NCBI RefSeq assembly: GCF_001425265.1
Contig: NZ_LMEC01000011.1
Span: forward strand, 435,585 to 499,584
Reading direction: 5' to 3'
DNA length: 64,000 nt
DNA from: Massilia sp. Root418
GTDB lineage: Bacteria; Pseudomonadota; Gammaproteobacteria; Burkholderiales; Burkholderiaceae_D
The notes below the pieces were generated by a model that ran no database searches, was not told the DNA's origin, and saw only the letters and a program-made list of their open reading frames with translations. Positions 1 to 8,221 of this stretch are shown in pieces; positions within the stretch are counted from its first letter, which is position 1, and each line of letters opens with the position of its first letter. Made by a program: the position numbers and the translations under genes.

Positions 1-1613
1 CGCGCGCCCTTGCGCCAGTTCAGCAGCTTTTTCATGAACGCCTGCGCGCTGCGCTGCTGCGCGGACAGCCCGGCGCCGGTGAAGGCGTTCACCTGGTCGC
101 CGGCCCAGCCGCCGGGGAAGTCGCGGCGGTAGGAGGCGTCGTCGCGCGCGCCGGTGCTGCTGGTCATCTGGATTTCCGTGCCGTAGTACAGCTGCGGGAT
201 GCGCGGCATGGTCAGCACGTAGGCGATGGCCATGCGGAACAGCGCGTCATCGTTCTTCAGCTCGCTGAACAGGCGCGACATGTCGTGGTTGCCTTCGAAT
301 AGCACCAGCTTGTCCGGCCTGGGGTAGAGATGGTCTTGCGACAGCGTCTCGTACAGGTTGGTCAGGCTGGGCTCGCCTTCACCCTTGCCGGTGAGCGCCT
401 TGCGCAGCACGTCGTTGAGCGGGAAGTCCATCATGCTGGGCATGTAGGAAGCATAGCCGTCATGGTTGCGCTTGCCGTACTGCCAGCGCGCCACCACCGG
501 GATCTGGCTGCTCCATTCTTCGCCCACCAGGTTGAGGTTGGGGTATTCGGTCATGATGGCGCGCGACCAGGCGCTGAGGAAGGCGGCGTCGGAATAGCCA
601 TAAGTGTCCACCCGCAAGCCGGACAGGCCGGCGTACTCTATCCACCAGATGTTGTTCTGGATCAGGTAAGTGGCCACGTAGGGATTGGCCTGGTTCATGT
701 CCGGCATATTGGGCGAGAACCAGCCCTGCGTGAAGTTGCGCTTGTCCTCTGCGGAACCATAGGGATCGGCCACGGCCACGCGGTGATGCTGGGTGGGCAC
801 GTATTTGCCGCCATAGGTGATCCAGTCCGGCATCGGCATGTCCCGCATCCACCAGTGCCTGCCGCCGATGTGGTTCAGCACCACGTCCTGGATCACGCCG
901 ATGCCCTGCGCGCGCGCCTTGGCGCTGAAGCGGCGGTAGTCTTCGTTGCTGCCGTAGCGCTCGTCCACCTTGTAGTGGTCGGTGGCGGAGTAGCCATGGT
1001 AGGAGTAGGCCGGCATGTCGTTCTCCACCAGCGGCGTGGGCCAGACCATGGTGTAGCCCATGCCTGCAATGTAGCCCAGCGCATTCTCCATCCCTTGCAG
1101 GTCGCCGCCGTGCCGGCCGCCGCCGTTGTTGCGGTCGGCTTGCTCGGCCAGGCGCGGGCTGTTGTCGTTGGCCGGATTGCCGTTGGCGTAACGGTCGGGC
1201 ATCACCTGGTAGATGGCGTCTTTGCCGGAGAAACCCTGGCGCTCGGCCGAGCCGGGCTCGCGCGCCAGCAGCTGGTAGCTGTAGCTGGCGGCCGGCTTGC
1301 CGCCGTGGCCGGCCTGTCCCGGTTCGGTGAAGCGGATCTCGAATTTGCCGGGCTGTGCGCTGCTGTCCAGCGCGAGGTCGATGAACAGGTAATTGCGGTT
1401 GGCCACGCGCGCCACCTTGCCGATGCGTACGCCGGGATAGCTGATGCCGGGTTCCAGGTCGGCGATTCGCTTGCCGTGCACCATCAGCTGCAGTGTCCTG
1501 GACTGCATGCCGGCCCACCAGTTCGGCGGCTCCATATGGTCGATGCGATAATCTTTGCCCGCGGCGGGCAGGGTGCAGGCGGCCAGCAGGGCGCTGGCGA
1601 GCAGGCGTTTCAT
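1..1613 (-). CDS. neopullulanase / cyclomaltodextrinase-like GH13 glycosidase (3' end outside window)
   Basis: This glycoside hydrolase family 13 enzyme should cleave alpha-1,4 (and some alpha-1,6) bonds in maltodextrins, pullulan or cyclodextrins. 537 codons are visible; the C-terminus lies beyond base 1. An N-terminal beta domain of the cyclomaltodextrinase type (about residues 20-115) precedes the TIM barrel. Catalytic residues are visible: nucleophile D336 (GLRVDTYGY), acid/base E365 (GEEW) and D444 (GNHDMSR). The N-terminus MKRLLASALLAAC is a signal peptide ending in a lipobox (LAAC, Cys13), so surface or periplasmic lipidation is likely, as in Sus-type systems. It is divergent from an esterase and has a GTAGT-N3-ACTAC operator 24 bp upstream of its start. 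The fold is certain; the exact substrate is not. Confidence 0.9.
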   Translation of the reverse strand, partial: MKRLLASALLAACTLPAAGKDYRIDHMEPPNWWAGMQSRTLQLMVHGKRIADLEPGISYPGVRIGKVARVANRNYLFIDLALDSSAQPGKFEIRFTEPGQAGHGGKPAASYSYQLLAREPGSAERQGFSGKDAIYQVMPDRYANGNPANDNSPRLAEQADRNNGGGRHGGDLQGMENALGYIAGMGYTMVWPTPLVENDMPAYSYHGYSATDHYKVDERYGSNEDYRRFSAKARAQGIGVIQDVVLNHIGGRHWWMRDMPMPDWITYGGKYVPTQHHRVAVADPYGSAEDKRNFTQGWFSPNMPDMNQANPYVATYLIQNNIWWIEYAGLSGLRVDTYGYSDAAFLSAWSRAIMTEYPNLNLVGEEWSSQIPVVARWQYGKRNHDGYASYMPSMMDFPLNDVLRKALTGKGEGEPSLTNLYETLSQDHLYPRPDKLVLFEGNHDMSRLFSELKNDDALFRMAIAYVLTMPRIPQLYYGTEIQMTSSTGARDDASYRRDFPGGWAGDQVNAFTGAGLSAQQRSAQAFMKKLLNWRKGA

Positions 1614-1636
1614 GGGTGTCTCCTCGATTCCGTTGC

Positions 1637-1649
1637 GTAGTACGACTAC
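1637..1649. promoter_or_regulatory. HexR-like operator, site A (GTAGT-ACG-ACTAC)
   Basis: Perfect 5-3-5 inverted repeat between the divergent neopullulanase and esterase genes. It matches the published HexR pattern (TGTARTnnnAYTACA) and recurs at other alpha-glucan promoters in this window. The assignment to HexR is inferred. Confidence 0.7.
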
Positions 1650-1710
1650 ACACGGCGGGCTTATGTGGTCTATATCGCCAATAATACATGGGAAATGCGC
1701 AATTTTTAAT

Positions 1711-1723
1711 CTAGTTTTGGTAC
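1711..1723. promoter_or_regulatory. degenerate HexR-like half-palindrome (CTAGT-TTT-GGTAC)
   Basis: Lies directly before the esterase ribosome binding site. It is almost identical to the element at 2826-2838 before the TonB receptor gene (12 of 13 bases). It departs from the GTAGT-N3-ACTAC consensus at three positions, so it is either a weak site or a separate motif. Confidence 0.35.
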
Positions 1724-1733
1724 AGGAGGGGTG

Positions 1734-2690
1734 ATGGTGCAACGTGGGCGGCGAATAGTGTTGGCGGGGCTGGGGCTGGTGCTGGCGGGCGTTGCCCCGC
1801 TGGCCGGGGCGCAGGCGGCGGCGGAGCAGGGCAACTTGGTCGCGCTGGGCGATTTTCCTTCCTCCCAGGTGGCGCCGCGCAAGGTGGTGGTGTGGCTGCC
1901 GCCCGGCTACGGTGCGGGCAGCGAGCGCTACCCCGTGCTCTATATGCACGACGGCCAGAACCTGTTCGACCCCGCCACCGCCATGGGCGGCCAGGCCTGG
2001 GACGTGCACAAGCGGCTGGCCGCGCTGGCGGCGACTGGCGCGGTGCGGCCCGCCATCATCGTGGGCATCGCCAGCACGCGCGACCGGGCCCGTGAATATG
2101 GCCCGGCGCAGGCGGTGGAGGCGCTGGCGCCGCCCTTGCGCGCCGCGCTGCTGGGCGATCCGCCCACGCCCGGCGGGCTGCCCACGCTGTCCGAGCAATA
2201 CCTGCGCTTCATCGTGGAGGAGCTCAAGCCCGCCATCGACGCGCGCTTCCGCACCAGCCCCGAACGGGCCGATACCTTCATCATGGGTTCTTCCATGGGC
2301 GGGCTGATTTCGCTGTACGCGCTGGCGCGCTATCCGGACGTGTTCGCCGGCGCGGCCTGCCTGTCCACGCACTGGCCGCTGACCACCAACTTCAACATGC
2401 TGTTCGATCAGGCCGACGCCCGACCGGTACGCTACGCGTCCGCCTATTTCGACTGGCTGGCCCGCAAGCTGCCGCGCGCCGGCCGGCACAAGCTGTATTT
2501 CGACCATGGCGATGCCACGCTGGACGCGCTCTACGCGCCATACCAGCAGCAGGTGGACGGCATCGTGCGGGCCAAGGGCTACCGGATGGGCGTGGACTGG
2601 ATCAGCCAGGTGTTCCCCGGCGCGGAGCACAGCGAGGCGGCGTGGCGCGAGCGCGTTGAGGTGCCGCTGCGCTTCCTGCTTTCGCGCTGA
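1734..2690 (+). CDS. secreted alpha/beta-hydrolase esterase (enterochelin-esterase-like fold, PF00756 type)
   Basis: A 318-residue putative esterase with an N-terminal Sec signal peptide (hydrophobic core about residues 9-25, ending AGAQA). The nucleophile elbow G-S-S-M-G places Ser187; H299 (GAEHSEAAW) is the likely catalytic His and the Asp of FDHGDA is a candidate acid. Relatives include Fes/BesA-type esterases and carbohydrate esterases. The ATG at 1734 is chosen because AGGAGG (1724-1729) precedes it; an in-frame GTG at 1731 is too close. The gene sits between neopullulanase and TonB receptor and shares their operator motif, so a role in deacylating or processing imported glucans is possible. 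Substrate unknown. Confidence 0.75.
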   Translation: MVQRGRRIVLAGLGLVLAGVAPLAGAQAAAEQGNLVALGDFPSSQVAPRKVVVWLPPGYGAGSERYPVLYMHDGQNLFDPATAMGGQAWDVHKRLAALAATGAVRPAIIVGIASTRDRAREYGPAQAVEALAPPLRAALLGDPPTPGGLPTLSEQYLRFIVEELKPAIDARFRTSPERADTFIMGSSMGGLISLYALARYPDVFAGAACLSTHWPLTTNFNMLFDQADARPVRYASAYFDWLARKLPRAGRHKLYFDHGDATLDALYAPYQQQVDGIVRAKGYRMGVDWISQVFPGAEHSEAAWRERVEVPLRFLLSR

Positions 2691-2692
2691 TT

Positions 2693-2709
2693 TTGTAGTT
2701 CGACTACAA
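2693..2709. promoter_or_regulatory. HexR-like operator, site B (TTGTAGT-TCG-ACTACAA)
   Basis: The best site in the window: perfect 7-bp arms around a 3-bp centre, starting 2 bp after the esterase stop codon and about 240 bp upstream of the TonB receptor gene. Confidence 0.75.
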
Positions 2710-2813
2710 GTGGCGACTGGCGAGTATGTAGCTGAAATACAACGAGGACAGCGTTTTCATAGGCGGCGCCAGAGGCTAAACACGTGTTATTGCGTAGCCG
2801 GGATGAACTTTAA

Positions 2814-2841
2814 TTGACTTGATATCTAGTTTTAGTACAAA
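2814..2841 (+). promoter_or_regulatory. possible sigma-70 promoter of the TonB receptor gene
   Basis: TTGACT, 16-bp spacer, TACAAA. The degenerate palindrome CTAGT-TTT-AGTAC (2826-2838) overlaps the spacer and -10. Predicted leader about 95 nt. The -10 is weak. Confidence 0.4.
2826..2838. promoter_or_regulatory. degenerate HexR-like element (CTAGT-TTT-AGTAC)
   Basis: Near-copy of the element at 1711-1723, two mismatches from GTAGT-N3-ACTAC. Its centre is 62 bp from that of site C, close to six helical turns. Confidence 0.4.
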
Positions 2842-2887
2842 ATTCCGCATAGAACGTCTTGAGAGCGTTTGCTTTGCTGGCTCCCGT

Positions 2888-2900
2888 GTAGTCGAAATAA
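2888..2900. promoter_or_regulatory. HexR-like operator, weak site C (GTAGT-CGA-AATAA)
   Basis: Left arm perfect, right arm with two mismatches to ACTAC. It lies in the 5' leader, 45 bp before the TonB receptor start codon. Confidence 0.45.
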
Positions 2901-2944
2901 ACAGCCTGCGGGACTTTTGATCTGTCTAAAGAGGGGACATCCTT

Positions 2945-5671
2945 ATGAAGAATTTCGCACCTGAGCGCTCGCAGCGCGCGGTCCTGCAACTGAGCCCGGT
3001 GGCGGCCGCATGCGCCCTGTTTGTTTCCGCACTGGCCGGCTCGGCCCACGCACAAACCAGCGGCGAACAAGCTGCCGCACCGATGGCCACGGTCACCGTG
3101 TCCGGTATCCGCCGCGGCATTGAAGACGCCATCTCGGTGAAGAAAGAAGCCACTTCCATCGTTGAGGCGATTTCCGCCGAAGACATCGGCAAGCTGCCGG
3201 ACGTGTCGATCGCCGAATCGATCGCCCGCCTGCCAGGCCTGGCCGCCCAGCGCGTTGCCGGCCGTGCCCAGGTGATCTCCGTGCGCGGCCTGTCGCCGGA
3301 CTTCTCCACCACGCTGCTGAACGGCCGCGAGCAAGTGTCCACCGGCGACAACCGCTCCGTCGAATTCGACCAGTACCCGTCCGAGCTGCTGAGCGGCGTC
3401 ACCATTTACAAAACCCCGGACGCGGGCCTGATCGGCCAGGGCCTGTCCGGCACGCTGGACCTGCAGGCCGTGCGTCCGCTGGCCTTCGGCAAGCGCACCA
3501 TCGCCGTGAATGTGCGCGGCGAGAAGAACTCGGTGGGCAAGATCTCCAACGCCAACGACCAAGGCAACCGCGTCAGCTTCAGCTACATCGACCAGTTCCT
3601 GGACCGCACCCTGGGCGTGGCGGTCGGCTTCGCCCACCTGGAGTCGCCGGTGCTGGCGCAGGAAACCGGTATCTACGAACCGTGGAAGACCGATTCGCGT
3701 CCGGGCGTCGCCTCCGGCACCACCATCACCGACGGCATCAAGGCCCTGGGCCGCAGCGGCTACAACCGCCGCAATGGCCTGATGGCCGTGCTGCAGTACC
3801 GCCCGAACAAGCAGTGGACCAGCATGGTGGACATGTACGCGTCCCAGTTCAACCATGAAGACACCGCCAACCAGTGGGAAGTCAACCTGGGCGGCTACAA
3901 CGGCGGCCTGAAGCCCGATCCGGTCTTCACCAACGTCACCAACAACGGCAACGCCCTGGGCAGCGCCACCGCCAACAATGTGTACCCGCTGGTGCGCGGC
4001 ATGTACGACAAGCGCAAGGACGACATCCGCGCGCTGGGCTGGAACAATGAACTGCGCCTGGACGGCGTGACCCTGGTGGCGGACGCCAGCTACTCGAACG
4101 CCAAGCGCGACGAAGTCAGCCTGGAAAACAACCTGCAGCTGGGCGCCGTGAACTCGGTGCAGTACCTGGACAACGTGAAGCTGCAGTTCGGCAGCGGCAC
4201 CTTCCCGCTGATGACCCCGACCCGCAGCTACAGCGACGCCTCGCAGCTGTACGTGAAGGGCACCATCTACGGCTCCGGCTACGGCAAGACCCCGAAAGTG
4301 GAAGACACGCTGAAGAGCTTCAAGCTGTCGGCCAAGTTCGACGCGCCGAAAGCGGTTGAATCGTGGATGTCGAGCTTTGAAGTGGGCGGCAACTACAGCG
4401 ACCGCCAGAAGGTCAAGGAACAGCCGGAAGGCAACATCAACCTGCAGGGCAATCCGACCACCATCTCGAACGACCTGCTGTTCTCGCCTGTGAACCTGGG
4501 CTTCGCCGGCATCGGCACCATCCCGTCGTGGAACGTGCCGGCCGTGGTGGCCAAGTACATGACCTTCAAGCCGACCGCCACCGAGAGCTATCTGATCTCG
4601 AAGAACTGGGAAGTGTCGGAGAAGATCACCACCGCCTTCGTGAAGGCCAACCTGGAGCACGACTTCGGCAGCGTGACCATGCGCGGCAACGTGGGCGTGC
4701 AGGCGCAGCACACCGACCAGTCCTCGGACTCGAACTACTACGACGGCACCGCGCCGGCCGGCCAGCAAGTCAAGCCTGTCCACGACGGCAAGACCTACAC
4801 CGACTACCTGCCGAGCATGAACCTGGCGTTCGCCTTCGAAGGCGACCAGACCGTGCGCATGGCCCTGGCCAAGCAGATCGCCCGTCCGCGCGTCGACCAG
4901 CTGCGTTCCGCACTGGACTTCGGCGTGAGCGACACCACCTTCAAGCCGGGCGCCAGCGGCGGCAATGCACGCCTGGATCCATGGCGCGCCAAGGCCTTCG
5001 ACATCTCGTACGAGAAGTACTTCGGCAAGAAGGCTTACCTGGCGGCGGCTGCGTTCTACAAGAAGCTGGACACCTACATCTTCACGCAGACCAAGAGCTA
5101 TGACTTCGGCGCCTACATCCCGGGCACCAAGGCCAATACTGCCATCGGCGACTACAAGGCGCCATACAACGGCAACGGCGGCAACATGAAGGGCCTGGAG
5201 CTGTCCGGCTCTCTGCCGCTGAACATGTTCAGCCCGATGCTGGACGGCTTCGGCGTGGTGGCAAGCCACACCTACACCGACAGCGCCATTGCGATCGAAG
5301 ATCCGGACGGCAGCATCGGCAAGGGCATTCCGCTGCCAGGCCTGTCCAAGCACACCACCAACCTGACCTTCTACTACGAGAAGAACGGCTTCGAGACCCG
5401 CATCTCGCAGCGCAAGCGTTCTGACTTCGTGGGCGAGATCGGCAACTTCGCGGCAGAGCGTTCGCTGCGTTACGTGGTGGGTGAGAACATCATCGACTTC
5501 CAGATCGGCTACTCGTTCCAGAGCGGTCCGCTGAAGGGCGTGGGCCTGGTCGCCCAGGTGAACAACCTGCGCAACGCCGCTTACGAAACCTATAACGGCA
5601 ACCGCAACCAGCAACTGGAATACCAGAAATACGGCCGCACGCTGCTGCTGGGCGCGAACTACAAGTTCTAA
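2945..5671 (+). CDS. TonB-dependent receptor, Xanthomonas/Caulobacter type, probable maltodextrin transporter
   Basis: A 908-residue outer-membrane TonB-dependent transporter. The signal peptide ends near AHAQ (about residue 37); the TonB-box/plug region follows (VTVSGIRRG..., IGKLPDVSIAESIARLPG, VRGLSPDFSTTLLNGRE), then a long beta-barrel ending in an aromatic residue (GANYKF), as outer-membrane proteins do. The plug matches the TIGR01782-like class used for plant and starch sugars rather than siderophores. A GAGGGGA ribosome site precedes the ATG. It is flanked by neopullulanase and esterase and carries HexR-like sites at 2693, 2826 and 2888. A strong hairpin terminator follows. It is inferred to import maltodextrins made at the surface; direct substrate evidence is absent. 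Confidence 0.88.
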   Translation: MKNFAPERSQRAVLQLSPVAAACALFVSALAGSAHAQTSGEQAAAPMATVTVSGIRRGIEDAISVKKEATSIVEAISAEDIGKLPDVSIAESIARLPGLAAQRVAGRAQVISVRGLSPDFSTTLLNGREQVSTGDNRSVEFDQYPSELLSGVTIYKTPDAGLIGQGLSGTLDLQAVRPLAFGKRTIAVNVRGEKNSVGKISNANDQGNRVSFSYIDQFLDRTLGVAVGFAHLESPVLAQETGIYEPWKTDSRPGVASGTTITDGIKALGRSGYNRRNGLMAVLQYRPNKQWTSMVDMYASQFNHEDTANQWEVNLGGYNGGLKPDPVFTNVTNNGNALGSATANNVYPLVRGMYDKRKDDIRALGWNNELRLDGVTLVADASYSNAKRDEVSLENNLQLGAVNSVQYLDNVKLQFGSGTFPLMTPTRSYSDASQLYVKGTIYGSGYGKTPKVEDTLKSFKLSAKFDAPKAVESWMSSFEVGGNYSDRQKVKEQPEGNINLQGNPTTISNDLLFSPVNLGFAGIGTIPSWNVPAVVAKYMTFKPTATESYLISKNWEVSEKITTAFVKANLEHDFGSVTMRGNVGVQAQHTDQSSDSNYYDGTAPAGQQVKPVHDGKTYTDYLPSMNLAFAFEGDQTVRMALAKQIARPRVDQLRSALDFGVSDTTFKPGASGGNARLDPWRAKAFDISYEKYFGKKAYLAAAAFYKKLDTYIFTQTKSYDFGAYIPGTKANTAIGDYKAPYNGNGGNMKGLELSGSLPLNMFSPMLDGFGVVASHTYTDSAIAIEDPDGSIGKGIPLPGLSKHTTNLTFYYEKNGFETRISQRKRSDFVGEIGNFAAERSLRYVVGENIIDFQIGYSFQSGPLKGVGLVAQVNNLRNAAYETYNGNRNQQLEYQKYGRTLLLGANYKF

Positions 5672-5688
5672 GCCGGTTCAGCTGACGT

Positions 5689-5727
5689 AAAAAATCCCGC
5701 CATGCGCAAACATGGCGGGATTTTTCT
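5689..5727 (+). terminator. intrinsic terminator of the TonB receptor gene
   Basis: 11-bp perfect stem (5694-5704 / 5711-5721, ATCCCGCCATG) with a 6-nt loop, an A-run before it and T-rich tract after it; starts about 20 bp after the stop codon. Confidence 0.9.
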
Positions 5728-5741
5728 TTGCGGCGCGGGTT

Positions 5742-5887
5742 GGCGGGTTACGCACTGCGTGCTAACCCGCCCTACGGGATCAGCGGTGGCGCGGCATCGG
5801 CGGGTTACGCACTGCGTGCTAACCCGCCCTACGGGATTACAGCGGTATGTCCGTAGGGCGGGTTAGCGCGGCAGCGCGTAACCCGCC
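5742..5887. repeat. REP-like palindromes, cluster of three
   Basis: Units at 5742-5776 and 5799-5832 are direct repeats (GGCGGGTTACGC...GCTAACCCGCCCTACG); the unit at 5852-5887 is inverted. They fill the gap between convergent genes. The same family recurs at 14965, 22443, 37062, 39744 and, as variants, at 35085 and 54009. Confidence 0.85.
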
Positions 5888-5955
5888 AAACCACCGCCAA
5901 ACCACCGCCAAACCACCGCCAAACCACCGCCAAACCGCCGCCAAACCGCCGCCGC
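5886..5955. repeat. short tandem repeat, 11-bp unit CCACCGCCAAA
   Basis: About six units, the last ones drifting to CCGCCGCCAAA, running up to the stop codon of the M2 peptidase gene. It appears to have grown from the last arm (ACCCGCC) of the adjacent REP-like unit. Confidence 0.85.
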
Positions 5956-5958
5956 CGC

Positions 5959-7821
5959 TTACTTCTTGGCGCCTTCAGCGGCGGCCAGCTGGCGGTTCTG
6001 GTCGTCGAGCCAGGTCTTCAGCGGGGCGAAGTAGTCGAGCAGCGCGGAGCCGTCGATGCGCTCTTCGCCGGTGGCCGCTTTCAGCGCCTCGGGCCAGGGC
6101 TTGCTGGCGCCCATGGCCAGCATCTGCTGCAGCTTGGCGCCGGCTTTCTGGTTGCCGTACACCGAGCAGCGGTGCAGCGGCCCGCTGTAGCCGGCTTCGC
6201 GGCACAGCGCGCGGTGGAACTGGAACTGCAGCATGTGCGCCAGGAAGTAGCGCGCATACGGCACGTCGGCCGCCACGTGGTACTTGGCGCCGGCGTCGAA
6301 GCCGTCGGCCGCCAGCGGCGCCGGACGGCTCACGCCCATGTACTGCTCGCGCAGCTGCCACCAGGTCTTGTCGTAGTCGGCCGGCTTGGTCTTGCCGGCG
6401 TAGACGTCCCAGCGCCACTTGTCCACCGAGTAGGCGAACGGCAGGAAGGCCACCTTGGCCAGCGCGCGCTGCAGCAGCTCGCCGATGTCGGCGTTCGCTT
6501 CCGGCTCCTGGTTCATCAGGCCGATCTTCTTCAGGTAGTCCGGCGTGATCGACAGCGCCACGGTGTCGCCGATGGCTTCGTGGAAGCCGTCGTTGGCGCC
6601 GCCCTGGAACAGGAAGGACTGCTTGTTGTAGGCCAGGTCGTAGTAGATGTGGCCCAGCTCGTGGTGGATCACCTTGAACTCTTCATCGGTCGGGCGGATG
6701 CACATCTTGATGCGCACGTCCTCCTTGCCGTCCATGGTCCAGGCGGACGCATGGCACACCACTTCGCGGTCGCGCGGCTTGGTCAGCAGGGAGCGCTGCC
6801 AGAACGTCTCGGGCAGCTTCTGCATGCCGAGCGAGGTGTAGAAGCGCTCGGCGTACTGCGTCATCTGCTTGGCGTCGGTCTTGCGCTCTTCCAGCACCTT
6901 GGTCAGGTCAAAACTGCTGGCATTGTTGGCCGGTTTCAGCAGCGGGTAGATGTTCTCCCAGCTCTGGCTCCACATATTGCCGAACAGGTGGGCCGGGATC
7001 GGGCCGCTGGCCGGCACCACGTCCGGGCCGTAGGCGGCGCGCAGTTTGTAGCGGGCGTAGGTGTGCAGCGAGTCATACAGCGGCTTGACCTGCTGCCACA
7101 TGCGTTCCATCTCGGCCGAGAAGGCTTCCGGCGGCATGTCGTACTGCGAGCGCCACAGGGCGCCGGTGTCGGCGAAGCCCATTTCGCGCGCGCCCTTGTT
7201 GGACAAGGCCACGTAGTCGACGTACATCTGCTTGTAGGATGGCGACTGGGCGTGCCAGCCCATCCATACTTCCTTCAGCTTGGCCGGGTCGCGGCTGGTG
7301 GCGAGGATTTTTTCTAGCTCACCCAGCGGCAGGCATTCCTGGCCGCCGGTGGGGCAGTATTTGGCTTTGCCGTAGGCGCCGTTCAGGGCCGCGTTCTTGG
7401 CGGCATAGGCTTCGCGCTCTTTCGGATCGGACAGCATCAGGGTCAGCTGCAGCAGCTTGAGCTTGCGCGCGTAGTCTTCCTTGAGCGGCAGGCCGTTATA
7501 GCGGCGCGCGCCGAGCGCGGCTTCGCCGGCGGCGCTCAGCTGGCGCTCGCCGAAATAGGTAGCCAGGGCTTCGGTGTCGTCGGTAATGAAGTTCTGCGCC
7601 ACCCATTGGGCGCGGGCGCTGTCCAGGTTGAGCTTTTCCAGCTTGGCTTCCGTGTCGTTCAGGAAGCGTTCGGCCTGGGCGACGGTTGGCTTGCCGGGCT
7701 TGCCGGGCTTGCTTGTGGCAGGCGCATTGGCAGCGGCACCCTCGGCGTGGGCGGGCTGGAACGCGCAAGCGGCCAGCATCACGGCGGCGGGGATGGCTTT
7801 GATATACAGCGGTTGTGGCAC
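5959..7821 (-). CDS. M2 family zinc peptidase (angiotensin-converting-enzyme homologue)
   Basis: A 620-residue bacterial dipeptidyl carboxypeptidase of the ACE family. The zinc motif H387-E-L-G-H391 is followed 28 residues after H387 by the third ligand E415 (FHEAIGD), the same spacing as in human testis ACE. The N-terminus is a signal peptide; LAAC near residue 18 could be a lipobox, so the protein may be periplasmic or lipidated. The start is GTG at 7821, set by AAGGAG six bases upstream; an earlier in-frame ATG has no such site. It lies 28 bp behind the DUF3325 gene of the iron-uptake operon and may be co-transcribed. Physiological peptide substrates are unknown. Confidence 0.9.
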   Translation of the reverse strand: MPQPLYIKAIPAAVMLAACAFQPAHAEGAAANAPATSKPGKPGKPTVAQAERFLNDTEAKLEKLNLDSARAQWVAQNFITDDTEALATYFGERQLSAAGEAALGARRYNGLPLKEDYARKLKLLQLTLMLSDPKEREAYAAKNAALNGAYGKAKYCPTGGQECLPLGELEKILATSRDPAKLKEVWMGWHAQSPSYKQMYVDYVALSNKGAREMGFADTGALWRSQYDMPPEAFSAEMERMWQQVKPLYDSLHTYARYKLRAAYGPDVVPASGPIPAHLFGNMWSQSWENIYPLLKPANNASSFDLTKVLEERKTDAKQMTQYAERFYTSLGMQKLPETFWQRSLLTKPRDREVVCHASAWTMDGKEDVRIKMCIRPTDEEFKVIHHELGHIYYDLAYNKQSFLFQGGANDGFHEAIGDTVALSITPDYLKKIGLMNQEPEANADIGELLQRALAKVAFLPFAYSVDKWRWDVYAGKTKPADYDKTWWQLREQYMGVSRPAPLAADGFDAGAKYHVAADVPYARYFLAHMLQFQFHRALCREAGYSGPLHRCSVYGNQKAGAKLQQMLAMGASKPWPEALKAATGEERIDGSALLDYFAPLKTWLDDQNRQLAAAEGAKK

Positions 7822-7849
7822 TGCAGTCTCCTTCGGGTTGATGAATGGA

Positions 7850-8221
7850 CTAATATACACCGGCCAGAAGGTGGGCGACAGATCCACAGGCATAGGCCGC
7901 CACGCCGAGCAGGGCGGCCGCGCGCGGGGCGTAAGACAGCAACAACACCAGCAGCAAACAGGTGCCGGTCAGCGCGCCCAGCCACAGCAGCAAGCCGTGC
8001 GGTCCGCCCACGGCGTGCACCGATGCGGCCAGCGCCAGCGCCAGCGCGGCGGCGCCGCCCAGCTGCAGCCGCCTGCGCATGGCCGGCGGCGGTTCCGCGC
8101 CGCGCCCGCGCAGGTCGGCGTAGTGGCGGTCCATGGCCATGCTGAGCGCGAACATGCCGCCGTAGCTCAGCGCGAACAGCGCGAGCAGGTCGAGTAGGTC
8201 GCGGAGATGCAACGCGCTCAC
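7850..8221 (-). CDS. DUF3325 family membrane protein
   Basis: A 123-residue protein with about three to four hydrophobic helices (near residues 10-30, 53-72, 75-97, 100-120). DUF3325 proteins are known as small inner-membrane companions of PepSY and DUF3649 proteins in siderophore-receptor operons; their biochemical role is unknown. Its start overlaps the PepSY stop by 4 bp, indicating translational coupling. Last gene of the four-gene iron-uptake operon, unless the M2 peptidase is a fifth. Confidence 0.8.
   Translation of the reverse strand: MSALHLRDLLDLLALFALSYGGMFALSMAMDRHYADLRGRGAEPPPAMRRRLQLGGAAALALALAASVHAVGGPHGLLLWLGALTGTCLLLVLLLSYAPRAAALLGVAAYACGSVAHLLAGVY

Noticed and set aside
2810..5614. 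Long minus-strand frame opposite the TonB receptor
   Set aside because: Same antisense effect: repeated AVV/GVG/HVHA-like composition with no recognisable fold.
5886..5955. Possible CRISPR array
   Set aside because: Contiguous 11-bp repeats without unique spacers and no cas genes; a simple tandem repeat. The array at 15041-15094 was rejected for the same reason.
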